Source: Rubripirellula tenax (GTDB lineage Bacteria; Planctomycetota; Planctomycetia; Pirellulales; Pirellulaceae). Taken from it: a DNA stretch of 64,000 nt. A program made the position numbers and the translations under genes. The notes beneath the pieces are model-generated. The model was not told the DNA's origin. It made no database searches and worked only from the letters and a program-made list of their open reading frames with translations. The stretch lies in assembly GCF_007860125.1 (NCBI RefSeq), contig NZ_SJPW01000002.1:1-64000 (forward strand), given 5' to 3'. Below are positions 9,310 through 18,821 of the stretch, in pieces. Position 1 is the first letter of the stretch; each line of letters begins with the position of its first letter.

Positions 9310-9380
9310 TGGGCCAGGGACCAGACACACGGCTGAACGTCCCAATCGTCCCGAAGGTTTTCTCCCCGTGACACGGATTG

Positions 9381-10115
9381 ATGAAGCGTAAACAACACCT
9401 CGACGACATGCTGTCGAACTGGAAATTTGACCCCGCCACATTGAATGTGCGGATGGTCAAAGGTAAAGACAGCCGCGATTTGATTCAAATGCGAGTCGAC
9501 ATGGGGGTGTTGCAGTTGGAAACGACCGGCCGTCCTGATGGCGAATTGGTGCATGCCCATCAAACGATGCTGGAATGGTTGCTGCAAAAGCAATTGGACG
9601 AACCCGGATACGTCCTGAACGAAGACGAATGCAATGACGTCGATCGCGAATTCATGCAGTTCTATCATCGCCGCATTTGTTGGCTGCGGCTGGAATATTA
9701 TTCACGAGCGGTGATGGATGCGGATCACACGCTGCGTTTGATGGACATCAGCGGCCAGATGAGTCCCGACGAAGAGTGGTCGCAAACGCACGAACAGTAT
9801 CGACCGTTCGTGTTGTTCCATCGCACTCAGGCGGCCGCGTTGGGTGAATTGGAAGATGATACCGCCGAAGAAGCCGTGCAAGCGATCAACCGCGGGCTGG
9901 AAACGATGCGAAGCTTCTTCATCAAACACGAGGCCGAAGAGCATTTCGACAACGATGAATTGGTGGTCCGGTTGATCGATCTGCGTGAATCGCTGAGGAC
10001 GGAATACGAAGTCGGCAAGACGTTGAACGAAAAACTAGAAGAAGCCGTCGCGGGCGAGCAATACGAGTTGGCGGCAAGATTGCGAGACGAACTGACGCGG
10101 CGCGAACTGAATTAG
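9381..10115 (+). CDS. UvrB/UvrC-motif (UVR) domain protein
   Basis: 244 residues from the ATG at 9381; a TTG one codon earlier is also in frame. The C-terminus has the UVR motif LEEAVAGEQYELAARLRDEL, an alpha-helical hairpin found in UvrB, UvrC and McsA-like proteins. The N-terminal part matches a conserved planctomycete protein of unknown role (HLDDMLSNWKFDP, DLIQMRVDMGVLQLE). There is no nuclease or helicase motif, so a direct repair role is not supported. A protein-protein adaptor role is possible. The regB-like gene starts 28 bases downstream, so the two may be cotranscribed. Confidence 0.8.
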   Translation: MKRKQHLDDMLSNWKFDPATLNVRMVKGKDSRDLIQMRVDMGVLQLETTGRPDGELVHAHQTMLEWLLQKQLDEPGYVLNEDECNDVDREFMQFYHRRICWLRLEYYSRAVMDADHTLRLMDISGQMSPDEEWSQTHEQYRPFVLFHRTQAAALGELEDDTAEEAVQAINRGLETMRSFFIKHEAEEHFDNDELVVRLIDLRESLRTEYEVGKTLNEKLEEAVAGEQYELAARLRDELTRRELN

Positions 10116-10143
10116 GGTTGGCGCGATACTCAATCCATGAACC

Positions 10144-11568
10144 ATGATGCGATCGTCGCGTGACACACTTTCGATACCGTTGATCGCGCCGGCGCCATTG
10201 GGGTCGTCGAAATGGTTGTTGCACCTACGGTCGTTCGCGGTCGCCGGTCAATTGGCGACGATCTTGGCAACACAGTTGTTGACCAGCATCGCTTTGCCGT
10301 TCACGTGGCTGATCGCGCTGGTCGGTTTGACGGCGGTCACCAATGCGATGTACGCGTGGTGGTTGATCCACCATGACCATGGTGAGAAATTTTCGCCCAA
10401 CGGCCTATCCCCTATTCCCTATGCCGATCACGAATCGGGGTTACGGCACGGCGTCGCTTTGACGTTGATGTTGTTGGATCTGGTCACGTTGACGGCGATG
10501 CTTTACTTGAGCGGTGGTGCCGGCAACCCGTTCAGCTTTTTTTACTTTGTCAACTTAGCGGTCGGCGGCGTGATGATTCGGCCGCGAGCGGCTTGGAGTA
10601 TGGCGGCGACGGCAATCGCGGGTTACACGTTCTTGTTGTTCCTGTCGCGGCCGATCGACGGATTCGGAAGCGCCACCTCCAATGCCCTGAGTCTGAATTC
10701 GCTCGGATTGATGTTTGCATTCTCAACGTGCGCGACGGTGGTGACTTATTTCGTGACTCGCACGGCGGGACAGTTGAAAGAACGCGAACGTCAATTGCTT
10801 CGCGCCCAAGCCGATCAAGCAGCCAGTCACCGGTTGGAGAGTCTGACGACGTTGGCGGCCGGGGCGGCGCACGAACTGGCGACACCGCTTTCGACGATCG
10901 ACGTGATCGTGCGAGAGCTGTCACGGCACCTCGAGGGATGCGAGAAACCCGAGACGGTCGATACCGACTTGCGACTGATCGATGGCCAGTTGGAAATGTG
11001 TCGGCAAATTTTGCAGCGCATGCGGTCCGCCGCTGGTGATTCAACGACGCCGAATTGGGATCACACGACGGTCGGCGATTTGATCGACACGGTGTTGGAC
11101 GGCATCCGCGACCCTCACCGTGTCGATGTGCTTGACGGAACCGACGCGGTTGAAGGCACGCCGCTTTGGGTGCCGCAAGAGGCCGTTGCCCAAGCGGTTC
11201 GCAATTTGATTCACAACGGGTTGGACGCCAGCGGCGACGCGGGGCGAGTCCGGCTGGAGCCCCGTTTGATCGGCGATCAGCTTCAATTGTCAGTGATCGA
11301 TACGGGCCATGGCATGACGCCCGAGGTACTCGATCGGGCGTCGGATCCTTTCTTCACGACCAAAGAACCGGGTCGGGGGATCGGCTTGGGATTGTTTCTG
11401 ACTCGCAACGTCATTTCCCAGCTCGGCGGCGATCTTCGATTTCGGTCCGGCCCGGGTGCCGGCACCGAAGCGGTTGTCACGATCCCGCTGGATAACCCCC
11501 GCCGCGAGTTCCAATCGCTGGGCAACTATGATCTGCCGATCGGCGATGAAGTTGTTAACACGCGATAA
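10144..11568 (+). CDS. RegB/PrrB-type redox sensor histidine kinase
   Basis: 474 residues. The N-terminal ~200 residues hold about six membrane helices and include GGAGNPFSFFYFVNL near residue 130, matching the GGxxNPF quinone-binding motif of RegB. The phosphoacceptor box is AAGAAHELATPLSTID (His near residue 242), which closely resembles RegB. The ATPase domain follows with N-box IHNGLDASG, G1 DTGHGMTP, F-box FFTTK and G2 GRGIGLGLFL. It would sense the redox state of the quinone pool and phosphorylate the response regulator encoded 91 bases downstream. RegB signatures make this call firmer than a generic kinase label. Confidence 0.9.
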   Translation: MMRSSRDTLSIPLIAPAPLGSSKWLLHLRSFAVAGQLATILATQLLTSIALPFTWLIALVGLTAVTNAMYAWWLIHHDHGEKFSPNGLSPIPYADHESGLRHGVALTLMLLDLVTLTAMLYLSGGAGNPFSFFYFVNLAVGGVMIRPRAAWSMAATAIAGYTFLLFLSRPIDGFGSATSNALSLNSLGLMFAFSTCATVVTYFVTRTAGQLKERERQLLRAQADQAASHRLESLTTLAAGAAHELATPLSTIDVIVRELSRHLEGCEKPETVDTDLRLIDGQLEMCRQILQRMRSAAGDSTTPNWDHTTVGDLIDTVLDGIRDPHRVDVLDGTDAVEGTPLWVPQEAVAQAVRNLIHNGLDASGDAGRVRLEPRLIGDQLQLSVIDTGHGMTPEVLDRASDPFFTTKEPGRGIGLGLFLTRNVISQLGGDLRFRSGPGAGTEAVVTIPLDNPRREFQSLGNYDLPIGDEVVNTR

Positions 11569-11659
11569 AATCGATCGGTTTGAATGTCGTCGGGGCGGGT
11601 AAATGAAGTACGATAGCCCTTCGCCCCGTCCTTCCGTTTTTCCCTCAAAGGATTTTGAC

Positions 11660-12283
11660 ATGATTGATCCGGCCACCGAAAACGCCACCGTTTATGACAC
11701 GGCGACGGTGGGGGCTGAGAGCATCTTGTTGGTCGATGACACATTCGTACTTCGCGAACGCTTGTCGATGGCGATGCAACAGCGGGGGTTTCGTGTCGAA
11801 ACGGCCGGCAACTTTGACGAGGCTGTCGAAGTGTTCCGCAATCGGCCAACCGATTTGGCGGTGCTGGATCTGCGGATGCCAGGCAAGAGCGGCTTGGAAC
11901 TGCTACGAAAACTGCTGCAGATGAAGCCCGGGACGCGAGTGATCATCTTGTCGGGATTCGGCAGTATTCCGGCATCGATTGACGCCGTCCGCGCCGGTGC
12001 GGTCAATTTTCTAAGCAAACCAGCGGATGCCGACGATATTCTTGGGGCCTTTGTCCGTGGCGACGATCCGTCCGTCCCCGAGGGGGCTTTGGCCTTTCCC
12101 GCGCCGTCGCTGGCTCGCAACGAATGGGAGCATATCCATCGGGTTTTGTCGGATTGTGGCGGCAACATCAGCGAAGCTGCTCGTCGACTGGGGATCCACC
12201 GCCGCAGTTTGCAGCGAAAACTGCGCAAACGGGCTCCCGAGGACCCCGCGTTGCCCCAATTGATCGACGACGAAGACGAGTGA
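11660..12283 (+). CDS. RegA/PrrA-type response regulator
   Basis: 207 residues from the ATG at 11660; the upstream in-frame start at 11603 lacks conservation. The receiver domain has the DD pair in LLVDDTF, the phospho-Asp in LAVLDLRMPGKSG and the lysine in NFLSKPADADD. The output is a Fis-type helix-turn-helix, GGNISEAARRLGIHRRSLQR, as in RegA/ActR, with no AAA domain between them. The linker is longer than in proteobacterial RegA and proline-rich (SVPEGALAFPAPSLA). It likely controls respiration and redox genes together with the kinase upstream. Confidence 0.9.
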   Translation: MIDPATENATVYDTATVGAESILLVDDTFVLRERLSMAMQQRGFRVETAGNFDEAVEVFRNRPTDLAVLDLRMPGKSGLELLRKLLQMKPGTRVIILSGFGSIPASIDAVRAGAVNFLSKPADADDILGAFVRGDDPSVPEGALAFPAPSLARNEWEHIHRVLSDCGGNISEAARRLGIHRRSLQRKLRKRAPEDPALPQLIDDEDE

Positions 12284-12354
12284 TTGATTGCAACTGGGGG
12301 GCTTTGTCGTGACAAGTCCTGGCCTAGTTTTTCGCGGGCGGGTATCTTGACGCA

Positions 12355-12558
12355 ATGTTTGCCGACATTGTCGAAACGCTGATTTCCCCTGAGACCGCCC
12401 TGTGGTTGGTCGTGTCGGTGATGGCCGGCCTGGTTTTGCTTGGCACCCTCAATCGACGTCGAAGTCGTTTGACGGAGACGCTGAAGGATTTTGTTGAGCG
12501 AACGCAAGAAGCGTCGGCGCCTCCGACGCAAGAATCGGACGATTCCAAATCTGATTGA
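12355..12558 (+). CDS. small single-pass membrane protein, unknown
   Basis: 67 residues. Residues 13-30 form one membrane helix (LWLVVSVMAGLVLLGTL), followed by a basic stretch NRRRSRL and an acidic, Ser-rich tail. No family is recognised. It lies between regA and miaB on the same strand, 71 and 41 bases from them. The coding call rests on plausible composition and spacing. Confidence 0.55.
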   Translation: MFADIVETLISPETALWLVVSVMAGLVLLGTLNRRRSRLTETLKDFVERTQEASAPPTQESDDSKSD

Positions 12559-12599
12559 GATCCCGATCAAAGCCCATTGCCTCGGAAGATAATTCACTG

Positions 12600-14018
12600 A
12601 TGTCAAACCGCGTCTACATCAAGACTGTCGGCTGCCAAATGAATGTTTTGGACAGCGAGATGGTGATCGCCGACCTGAAACGTCACGGTTACACCGTCGT
12701 CGATTCCGCCGATGACGCCGATTGCGTCCTTTACAACACTTGCAGCATCCGCGAGCAGGCCGAAGAGAAAACGTACAGCGCCCTGGGGATCATTCGCCAA
12801 GCCAAAGAGCGAGATCCGTCCAAGGTGATTGGCGTCATGGGATGCATGGCCCAAAAGGATCAAGAACTCGTTTTCAAACGGGCCCCGTATGTCGACTTGG
12901 TCGTCGGACCCGGCCAGCTTCACACGATCCCAACGCTGTTGGACAAAGTTCGCGGCGGCGAAGGTCGCCAGATGGCCGTCTCGCTCGACCGCAAGGCCGG
13001 TTCGCAATTGGAGATCGCGCGCAGTCACGAGACGTTTGATCCGCTGCGCGATCCGACGATGCGACCGACGCCTTTCCAAGCGTATCTGCGTATCCAAATC
13101 GGTTGCGACAAGTTTTGTACGTACTGTGTCGTTCCCAACACACGCGGCCCCGAACAAGGCCGTGCACCGGAGCAGGTCTATGCCGAAGCGAAGGTACTGG
13201 CCGAACAAGGGGCACGCGAGATCACGCTGCTGGGCCAGACCGTCAATAGTTATCGATTCAAGCACGACGACGGCAACGTCACCGATATGGCTTCGCTATT
13301 GGAACGTCTGCACGACATCGACGGCATCGAACGAATCAAGTTCGTGACGAACTATCCCAAGGACATGACCGAGCGTCTGTTGCAAACGATTCATGACTTG
13401 CCAAAGGTCTCGCCCTACTTGCACGTGCCAGCACAAAGCGGCAGCGACGAAGTGCTCAAGCGGATGAAGCGTGGCTACACGATCGCCGACTACATGGCGA
13501 TGATGGAACGGATCGAACGCATTTTGCCCGAAGCCGCAATCAGCAGCGACTTCATCGTCGGGTTCTGTGGCGAAACCGAGGACGACTTTCAAAAATCGAT
13601 CGAGTTGATCAAACGTTGCCGTTTCAAAAACAGTTTCATCTTCCAGTACAGCGTCCGTCCGGGTACCAAAGCGGCCGAGCGGTTGGTCGACGACGTGCCT
13701 CGCGATGTAAAGGCACGTCGCAACAACGACTTGTTGGCCGTTCAGGACGAAGTGGCCAAGGAAGACAACTTGAAACTAATCGGGTCAACGGTGGAAGTTT
13801 TGGTCGAAGGGCCCAGCAAGAAGGCGGCGAAGAGTGATGATGGTTCGAATATCACTCAAATGATCGGACGCACACATTGTGACCGGATCGTCGTGTTCGA
13901 CGGCAACCGTCGCCAAGCCGGACAATTCATGTCCATCCAAATCGATGACGCCAGCAGCCACACTTTGATCGGACGCGTCAAAACGGTCGAAGTGGTATCG
14001 CTCGGTTCGCTGGTTTGA
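12600..14018 (+). CDS. miaB: tRNA-2-methylthio-N6-dimethylallyladenosine synthase MiaB
   Basis: 472 residues from the ATG at 12600. The N-terminal methylthiotransferase domain has its three cluster cysteines in TVGCQMN, NTCSIRE and MGCMAQ. The radical SAM domain has the CX3CX2C in GCDKFCTYCVVP, followed by RGPEQGR. A TRAM domain closes the protein (GRTHCDRIVVFDG). MiaB adds the methylthio group to A37 of tRNAs reading UNN codons, using SAM and two 4Fe-4S clusters. Length and motif order are those of MiaB rather than RimO. Confidence 0.97.
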   Translation: MSNRVYIKTVGCQMNVLDSEMVIADLKRHGYTVVDSADDADCVLYNTCSIREQAEEKTYSALGIIRQAKERDPSKVIGVMGCMAQKDQELVFKRAPYVDLVVGPGQLHTIPTLLDKVRGGEGRQMAVSLDRKAGSQLEIARSHETFDPLRDPTMRPTPFQAYLRIQIGCDKFCTYCVVPNTRGPEQGRAPEQVYAEAKVLAEQGAREITLLGQTVNSYRFKHDDGNVTDMASLLERLHDIDGIERIKFVTNYPKDMTERLLQTIHDLPKVSPYLHVPAQSGSDEVLKRMKRGYTIADYMAMMERIERILPEAAISSDFIVGFCGETEDDFQKSIELIKRCRFKNSFIFQYSVRPGTKAAERLVDDVPRDVKARRNNDLLAVQDEVAKEDNLKLIGSTVEVLVEGPSKKAAKSDDGSNITQMIGRTHCDRIVVFDGNRRQAGQFMSIQIDDASSHTLIGRVKTVEVVSLGSLV

Positions 14019-14111
14019 AGTCGTTCCAAAAGAGACCTGTCCGATCAGCGGATAGGCGCGGGGCACGGTTTTTAACGAAAACAACCGTGGCGAACGTTGA
14101 ACGACTTTTGC
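14018..14111 (+). other. nested hairpin after miaB, possible terminator
   Basis: A 9-bp perfect inverted repeat (AAGTCGTTC at 14018-14026, GAACGACTT at 14099-14107) encloses a second hairpin (CACGGTT/AACCGTG, 14064-14089). It is followed by a short T run. The long loop makes simple intrinsic termination uncertain. Confidence 0.35.
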
Positions 14112-14168
14112 ATAGCCATTTAGTACACCGTTGAAAAGGAAAATTCACTGAACACGCTTCCCGAAACC

Positions 14169-15395
14169 ATGCCGATTCATCACGAGACTTTTCCCAACGG
14201 CATGACCGTGCTGGTTCAGCCCATGCCTTGGCAGCGAACGGCAGCGTTCTCGTTGTCATTGCGAGGCGGTATCCAGGCTGAGCCCGTCGATCGCGGCGGA
14301 TTGAGCGGGTTGGTTTGCGAGATCGTTCAGCGCGGCGCCGGCTCGCAAAGCAGTCGCGATCTGGTTGCGATTCAAGATAACCTTGGCATCGATCGCAATT
14401 CGGGCGTATCGACGGCCATGTCGTCCTTCACGTGTGCGATGCCCGCCGATTCGTTGGAACCGGCGCTCGAATTGTACGCCGACATTGTTCGCCGACCTCA
14501 CTTGCCCGCTGACCAATTGGACGATGCGCGGATGATGTCGATTCAAGAACTTCGCGCGATGGAAGACGAACCGACGCATCGCGTGATGCGACGGTTGCGC
14601 GAGGTTCACTATGGTGACCTGTTGGGGCGATCGATTCATGGAACCGTCGAAGGGTTGGAATCCATCACTCAAGATCACGTTCGCGAATATTACACCGAGC
14701 ACTATCACGCCGGCGGCGCGATCTTGGCCGTGGCGGGGAACGTCGACGTGGTGGATGTGGTCGAGTGGGCGAAGGCGAATTTTGGTGACTGGAAATCGGG
14801 TTCGGTGTCGCCGCTTCCCGCACCCACCGGCAAGGCGACCTATGAACACATCACGTCGCCGTCGAGTCAAACGCACATCGGATTCTCGTTCCCTTGCATC
14901 CCCTACGGTCACGAGGACTACTTCAAAATGCGAGCGGGGATCGGCATCCTTAGCGATGGAATGAGCAGTCGATTGTTTGACCGCGTCCGCGAGAAACGTG
15001 GGCTTTGTTACACGGTGTCGGCGAGTTGCCATTCGCTGAAGCATTGTGGCGGCGTGTTCGGATATGCCGGAACGACACCCGAGCGGGCACAGGAAACATT
15101 GGATGTGACGGTACGAGAAATCGAACACATGATCGACGACTTGGATGTCGGCGAACTGGATCGATGGAAGGTGCGAATCGAGAGCGGCTTGATCATGGAG
15201 CAGGAATCGAGTGCATCGCGAGCCGCATCGCTGGCGTCGGATTGGTACCAGATCGAACGCGTGATGACGATGGAAGAGATCGAGTCCGAGATCGCGTCGT
15301 TGACGCTGGAAGACGTTCGCAAGTATTGGTCCGATCATCCGCCACGCGGCTATCGAATCGTCACGCTGGGTCCGGATCCGCTAAAGGTCGCGTAA
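14169..15395 (+). CDS. M16-family peptidase-like subunit, catalytically degenerate
   Basis: 408 residues. Two M16 repeats are visible. The opening HETFPNGMTVLVQPMP and the core HVREYYTEHYHAGGAILAVAGNV are typical. The HXXEH zinc motif expected near residue 50 is replaced by LSGLVCEIVQRG, so this copy should not be catalytic. The C-terminal repeat keeps SRLFDRVREKRGLCY, the substrate-binding R/Y segment. With the active M16 protein encoded 122 bases downstream it resembles the alpha/beta pairs of mitochondrial processing peptidase and bacterial heterodimers. The role would be peptide or signal-peptide turnover. Confidence 0.88.
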   Translation: MPIHHETFPNGMTVLVQPMPWQRTAAFSLSLRGGIQAEPVDRGGLSGLVCEIVQRGAGSQSSRDLVAIQDNLGIDRNSGVSTAMSSFTCAMPADSLEPALELYADIVRRPHLPADQLDDARMMSIQELRAMEDEPTHRVMRRLREVHYGDLLGRSIHGTVEGLESITQDHVREYYTEHYHAGGAILAVAGNVDVVDVVEWAKANFGDWKSGSVSPLPAPTGKATYEHITSPSSQTHIGFSFPCIPYGHEDYFKMRAGIGILSDGMSSRLFDRVREKRGLCYTVSASCHSLKHCGGVFGYAGTTPERAQETLDVTVREIEHMIDDLDVGELDRWKVRIESGLIMEQESSASRAASLASDWYQIERVMTMEEIESEIASLTLEDVRKYWSDHPPRGYRIVTLGPDPLKVA

Positions 15396-15409
15396 GCGTC
15401 TTGTGCACT

Positions 15410-15482
15410 CGCGATGCCGCTCGCGAGCATTCAAGTTTTCCCAACTGGCTTTGCCGGTTCCAAGCCCGCGAGCGGCATCGCG
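15410..15482. repeat. 16-bp perfect inverted repeat between the two M16 genes
   Basis: Arms CGCGATGCCGCTCGCG at 15410-15425 and its exact reverse complement at 15467-15482 are separated by 41 bases. There is no T tract after it. It may be a REP-like element, an mRNA stabiliser or a partial terminator between the subunit genes. Confidence 0.8.
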
Positions 15483-15517
15483 GGTCCATCAACGGTTGCC
15501 CGCAGCTTTCGACCAAC

Positions 15518-16753
15518 ATGCCTGAATTCAAACAAGCTACTTTGCCCAACGGTTTGCGAATCATCGCGGAAACCGACCCGCGTGGGTACTCTGCCGCACT
15601 TGGTTATTTTGTCCGAGCGGGCGCCCGGGATGAAGTCGATTTCGAATCCGGTTTGAGTCATTTTCTTGAACACATGATGTTCAAGGGGACCGCCCGTCGC
15701 AGCGCGACCGACGTCAATCGCGAACTCGACGAATTGGGCGGAAACAGCAACGCGTATACCAGTGAAGAACAAACGGTCTACTATGCGACGGTGTTGCCCA
15801 AGTTCCAGGACCGCTTGGTCGACTTGTTGACCGACATGATGAGCCCGTCGCTTGCCGAAGACGATTTCAACACAGAGCGGCAAGTCATCTTGGAAGAGAT
15901 CGCCAAGTACGAAGACCAGCCACCGTTCGGCGCGTTCGAGCGAGCCATGGAAGTCTACTTCGGGCCACGCGGTCTAGGCCGCCGCGTGTTGGGAACGGCC
16001 GAATCGATTCGCGCCGTTTCGGCCGGCGCGATGCGAGACTATTTCAATCGACGGTATCGACCCGAGAATATCGTGTTGGCGGCAACCGGAAATGTGGACT
16101 TCGACGGATTGGTCGATCAAGTCACCAAGGCGACGTCCGAGTGGTCGAGCCGTCCGTTGCCATCGCAACCGGCGGCAGATGACACCGGTACGGTACCCGA
16201 AGGTATCGAACTGGAACGACGTCTTTCGATTGCCGATGCACACCAGGCTTACTTGATTCGCATCTCGGCGGGCCCCAGCATCACGGACGAAGATCGCTAC
16301 GCGACGCGGTTGTTGGCATCGATCATCGGTGACGAAGGCGGCAGTCGTTTGTTTTGGGAATTGATCGATACGGGCCGCGCGGAAGTCGCCACGGTTTGGT
16401 CACAAGAGTTTCTCGACAACGGCGCCTGGTTCACCTATTTGTCATGCGATCCTGGTGACTTGGATTCCAATCGAGGGCTGTTTGATGGTGTGATCCAACG
16501 TGTCGTCGATGATGGCGCGGAGCAATCGGAGCTCGACCAAACGATCAACAAGGCCGTGGCCGCCTTGATCATGCAGAGCGAGCGGCCGGGGAACCGATTG
16601 TTCGGTTTGGGTAGTCGTTGGTTGACAACGGGAAAGTATCACAGCCTCGATACCCAACTGGATCGGCTACGCGGCGTTTCGGTCGAACAAGTTTCCGCGG
16701 CGGCGAAGAAATATCTGGTCAATGAACCGGTGGAAATCATCGCCTGCGAGTGA
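15518..16753 (+). CDS. M16-family zinc metallopeptidase, active subunit
   Basis: 411 residues from the ATG at 15518. An upstream in-frame extension overlaps the previous gene and is not protein-like. The inverted zinc motif is intact as HFLEHMMFKG near residue 45, with the third ligand in the downstream ERQVILEEIAKYED. The second half holds the R/Y pocket in a variant form (GGSRLFWELIDTGRAEV). No signal peptide is seen, so it is cytoplasmic or exported by other means. It forms a tandem with the degenerate M16 gene upstream and probably a heterodimer. Confidence 0.92.
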   Translation: MPEFKQATLPNGLRIIAETDPRGYSAALGYFVRAGARDEVDFESGLSHFLEHMMFKGTARRSATDVNRELDELGGNSNAYTSEEQTVYYATVLPKFQDRLVDLLTDMMSPSLAEDDFNTERQVILEEIAKYEDQPPFGAFERAMEVYFGPRGLGRRVLGTAESIRAVSAGAMRDYFNRRYRPENIVLAATGNVDFDGLVDQVTKATSEWSSRPLPSQPAADDTGTVPEGIELERRLSIADAHQAYLIRISAGPSITDEDRYATRLLASIIGDEGGSRLFWELIDTGRAEVATVWSQEFLDNGAWFTYLSCDPGDLDSNRGLFDGVIQRVVDDGAEQSELDQTINKAVAALIMQSERPGNRLFGLGSRWLTTGKYHSLDTQLDRLRGVSVEQVSAAAKKYLVNEPVEIIACE

Positions 16754-16942
16754 TTTCTCGTTGACCTTCGCGGCTCGTTTCGCAACGAATCTGGCAAAGC
16801 GGAAGTCTTGCATGGATGACGGAAAAGCGTTGATAGCGGCGCCGGCTCAATTCGTTGCCTCTGTGGCGTAGATCGTTCTTATTCGTGTCGGGCGCAACCG
16901 TAAGCAAAAGGGGTACTACTCTCTTTTTATGAGACCTTAGCG

Positions 16943-17269
16943 ATGACGAGTCTGACCCAAGTAGCCATCTTTTGTGTCTGTATCGCAGGTGCAATGGCCG
17001 GTTGCGGCAAGCCTACGAATCGAACGGTTGCCGACGGCATCGATAAAGACGCAATCAAAGCCTACGAAGCGAGCATGGCAGCCCTAGAGGGTTCCCAGAC
17101 AAACATGGATATCGATGGAAAGGACGACGCGGATCCGATTCGGCCGCGGGACGACCTCGTGATGATGGGCTGCCTTGTTCACTTCAAAGAGTCGGATCAC
17201 TTCCCGAATTCAATGGCACGACGGCACTTTCGACTTCGTACGAAGAACAAAGTGATGCCGTTCCATTAA
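16943..17269 (+). CDS. small lipoprotein, unknown
   Basis: 108 residues. The signal sequence ends in a lipobox GAMAGC (Cys near residue 21), so the mature protein should be lipid-anchored. The rest is short and charged with no recognised domain. The 190 bases upstream hold no other gene. It is the first gene after the M16 pair on the plus strand. Confidence 0.6.
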   Translation: MTSLTQVAIFCVCIAGAMAGCGKPTNRTVADGIDKDAIKAYEASMAALEGSQTNMDIDGKDDADPIRPRDDLVMMGCLVHFKESDHFPNSMARRHFRLRTKNKVMPFH

Positions 17270-17326
17270 GCTGGTGTGGAGAGGGCTTAGACTCGGCCGA
17301 CTCGTTCCACCTATCGGGATTCCGCT

Positions 17327-18787
17327 ATGGATCATCAGCGATCGTCAATTTGGTTTCATGCCGCGTTGATCTGCACTTGTTTTGCGGTCTGTCATTCGGC
17401 TTTTGCCGAACCGTTGTCGTTACATCCGAAGAACGCTCGATACTTTTTGTTTCGAGACAAGCCGACGGTGCTGGTCACGTCGGGCGAACACTATGGCCTG
17501 CTTTGCAATGCCGCGTTCGACGTTGACGCGTACTTTGACGAACTGGCATCGGATGGGTTGAATCACACGCGGATTTTTGCGGGGGCGTACCGTGAAGTTC
17601 CCGGTTCATTCGGAATCACCAAAAACACACTCGCGCCCGCCGACCGCGATTTTATCAGCCCGTGGCAGCGGACCGATGCGACGCATCGCGATGGGGCGCC
17701 GATCTTTGATTTGACGAAGTGGGACGATGCCTACTTTGCACGACTGAATAAGATTCTTAACGCGGCTTCGAAGCGCGACATCGTCGTCGAACTGTGTCTG
17801 TTCAGCCCGATGTACAAGCCAGACATTTGGGACGTCAATCCGATGAACGTTCGGAACAACGTCAATGCGGTGGGTGACGTCGGTTCACAGCAAGTCTTCA
17901 CGACCGACCACGACGACCTGCTTGCCGTCCAGAAACGATTGGCGGAGAAGTTGACGGAGTCTGTCGCATCGTTCGACAATGTTTACATCGAAATTTGCAA
18001 TGAACCGTACTTCGGTGGCGTCACTGAAGCTTGGCAGAACGCGATCATCGATGCCGTCGTCGCGAAGCAGAAGGCGATCGGTGTTTCGCATCTGATTTCG
18101 GTCAACGTGGCCAACAAATCAAAGAAGGTCGAAATGCCTCATCCGGCTGTTTCTATCTTCAACTTTCACTACTGCCATCCACCCATCGTCGTTGCCGAGA
18201 ACGCGGACGTGCATGGTGTGATCGGCGAGAACGAAACCGGATTTCGAGGCAACGCAGACTTCCTGTATCGAACCGAGGCGTGGGACTTTTTGGTCGCCGG
18301 CGGAGCGACGTACAACAACCTGGACTATTCGTTCAGCGTTGATCATCCGCGCGGCACGCAATCGGGATACACGTCGCCCGGTGGCGGCAGCAAAACGCTT
18401 CGGCAACAGTTAAGCGTCCTCAAGCAGGTTTTCGACGGTTTGCCGATCCCGCAACTGCGCCCGCTGCCCAAGCGTTTTGCGACGGCGTCGCACGACTTGG
18501 TCGCGTCAGCCATCGGTGATACGGCGAATCAATTCTTGGTCTATGTGCACGTCGAGTTGCCGGGGCGCATGAAGGACCAATCGCCCGATGCGTTCACGCA
18601 ACCGATCGAGGATGCTTCGGTCACAGTGTCGCTGCCGAAGGGAACCTATCGGACCGTGGTGATCGATACGAAGACGGGCGAACAGACGGTCACCCGAGTG
18701 GTCGTCGGTGCGAACGATCCGACATCACAGAAGCTGCCGCGATTCGTTACTGACATCGCTGTCCTGTTCCAGCGTGACGCGGATTGA
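17327..18787 (+). CDS. secreted clan-A (GH5-like) glycoside hydrolase
   Basis: 486 residues. A signal peptide ends at SAFAEP. The N-terminal YFLFRDKPTVLVTSGEHYG and FDELASDGLNHTRIF are typical of (beta/alpha)8 glycosidases. The probable acid/base is the glutamate of IEICNEPYFGG near residue 222 and the nucleophile is the glutamate in GVIGENETGF near 300. A small beta domain follows from about residue 400. The family number is uncertain (cellulase-like or DUF4038-like). It lies convergent with the secretion operon, so the type II system could export it. Confidence 0.78.
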   Translation: MDHQRSSIWFHAALICTCFAVCHSAFAEPLSLHPKNARYFLFRDKPTVLVTSGEHYGLLCNAAFDVDAYFDELASDGLNHTRIFAGAYREVPGSFGITKNTLAPADRDFISPWQRTDATHRDGAPIFDLTKWDDAYFARLNKILNAASKRDIVVELCLFSPMYKPDIWDVNPMNVRNNVNAVGDVGSQQVFTTDHDDLLAVQKRLAEKLTESVASFDNVYIEICNEPYFGGVTEAWQNAIIDAVVAKQKAIGVSHLISVNVANKSKKVEMPHPAVSIFNFHYCHPPIVVAENADVHGVIGENETGFRGNADFLYRTEAWDFLVAGGATYNNLDYSFSVDHPRGTQSGYTSPGGGSKTLRQQLSVLKQVFDGLPIPQLRPLPKRFATASHDLVASAIGDTANQFLVYVHVELPGRMKDQSPDAFTQPIEDASVTVSLPKGTYRTVVIDTKTGEQTVTRVVVGANDPTSQKLPRFVTDIAVLFQRDAD

Positions 18788-18821
18788 CACGGATGGACGA
18801 CGAAGCGGCTTGGGCAACTGC

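Noticed and set aside
15005-15517. N-terminal extension of the active M16 gene overlapping the degenerate M16 gene.
   Set aside because: The extension is arginine/glycine-rich, unlike any M16 protein, and lies fully within the upstream gene. The ATG at 15518 directly precedes the normal M16 start.
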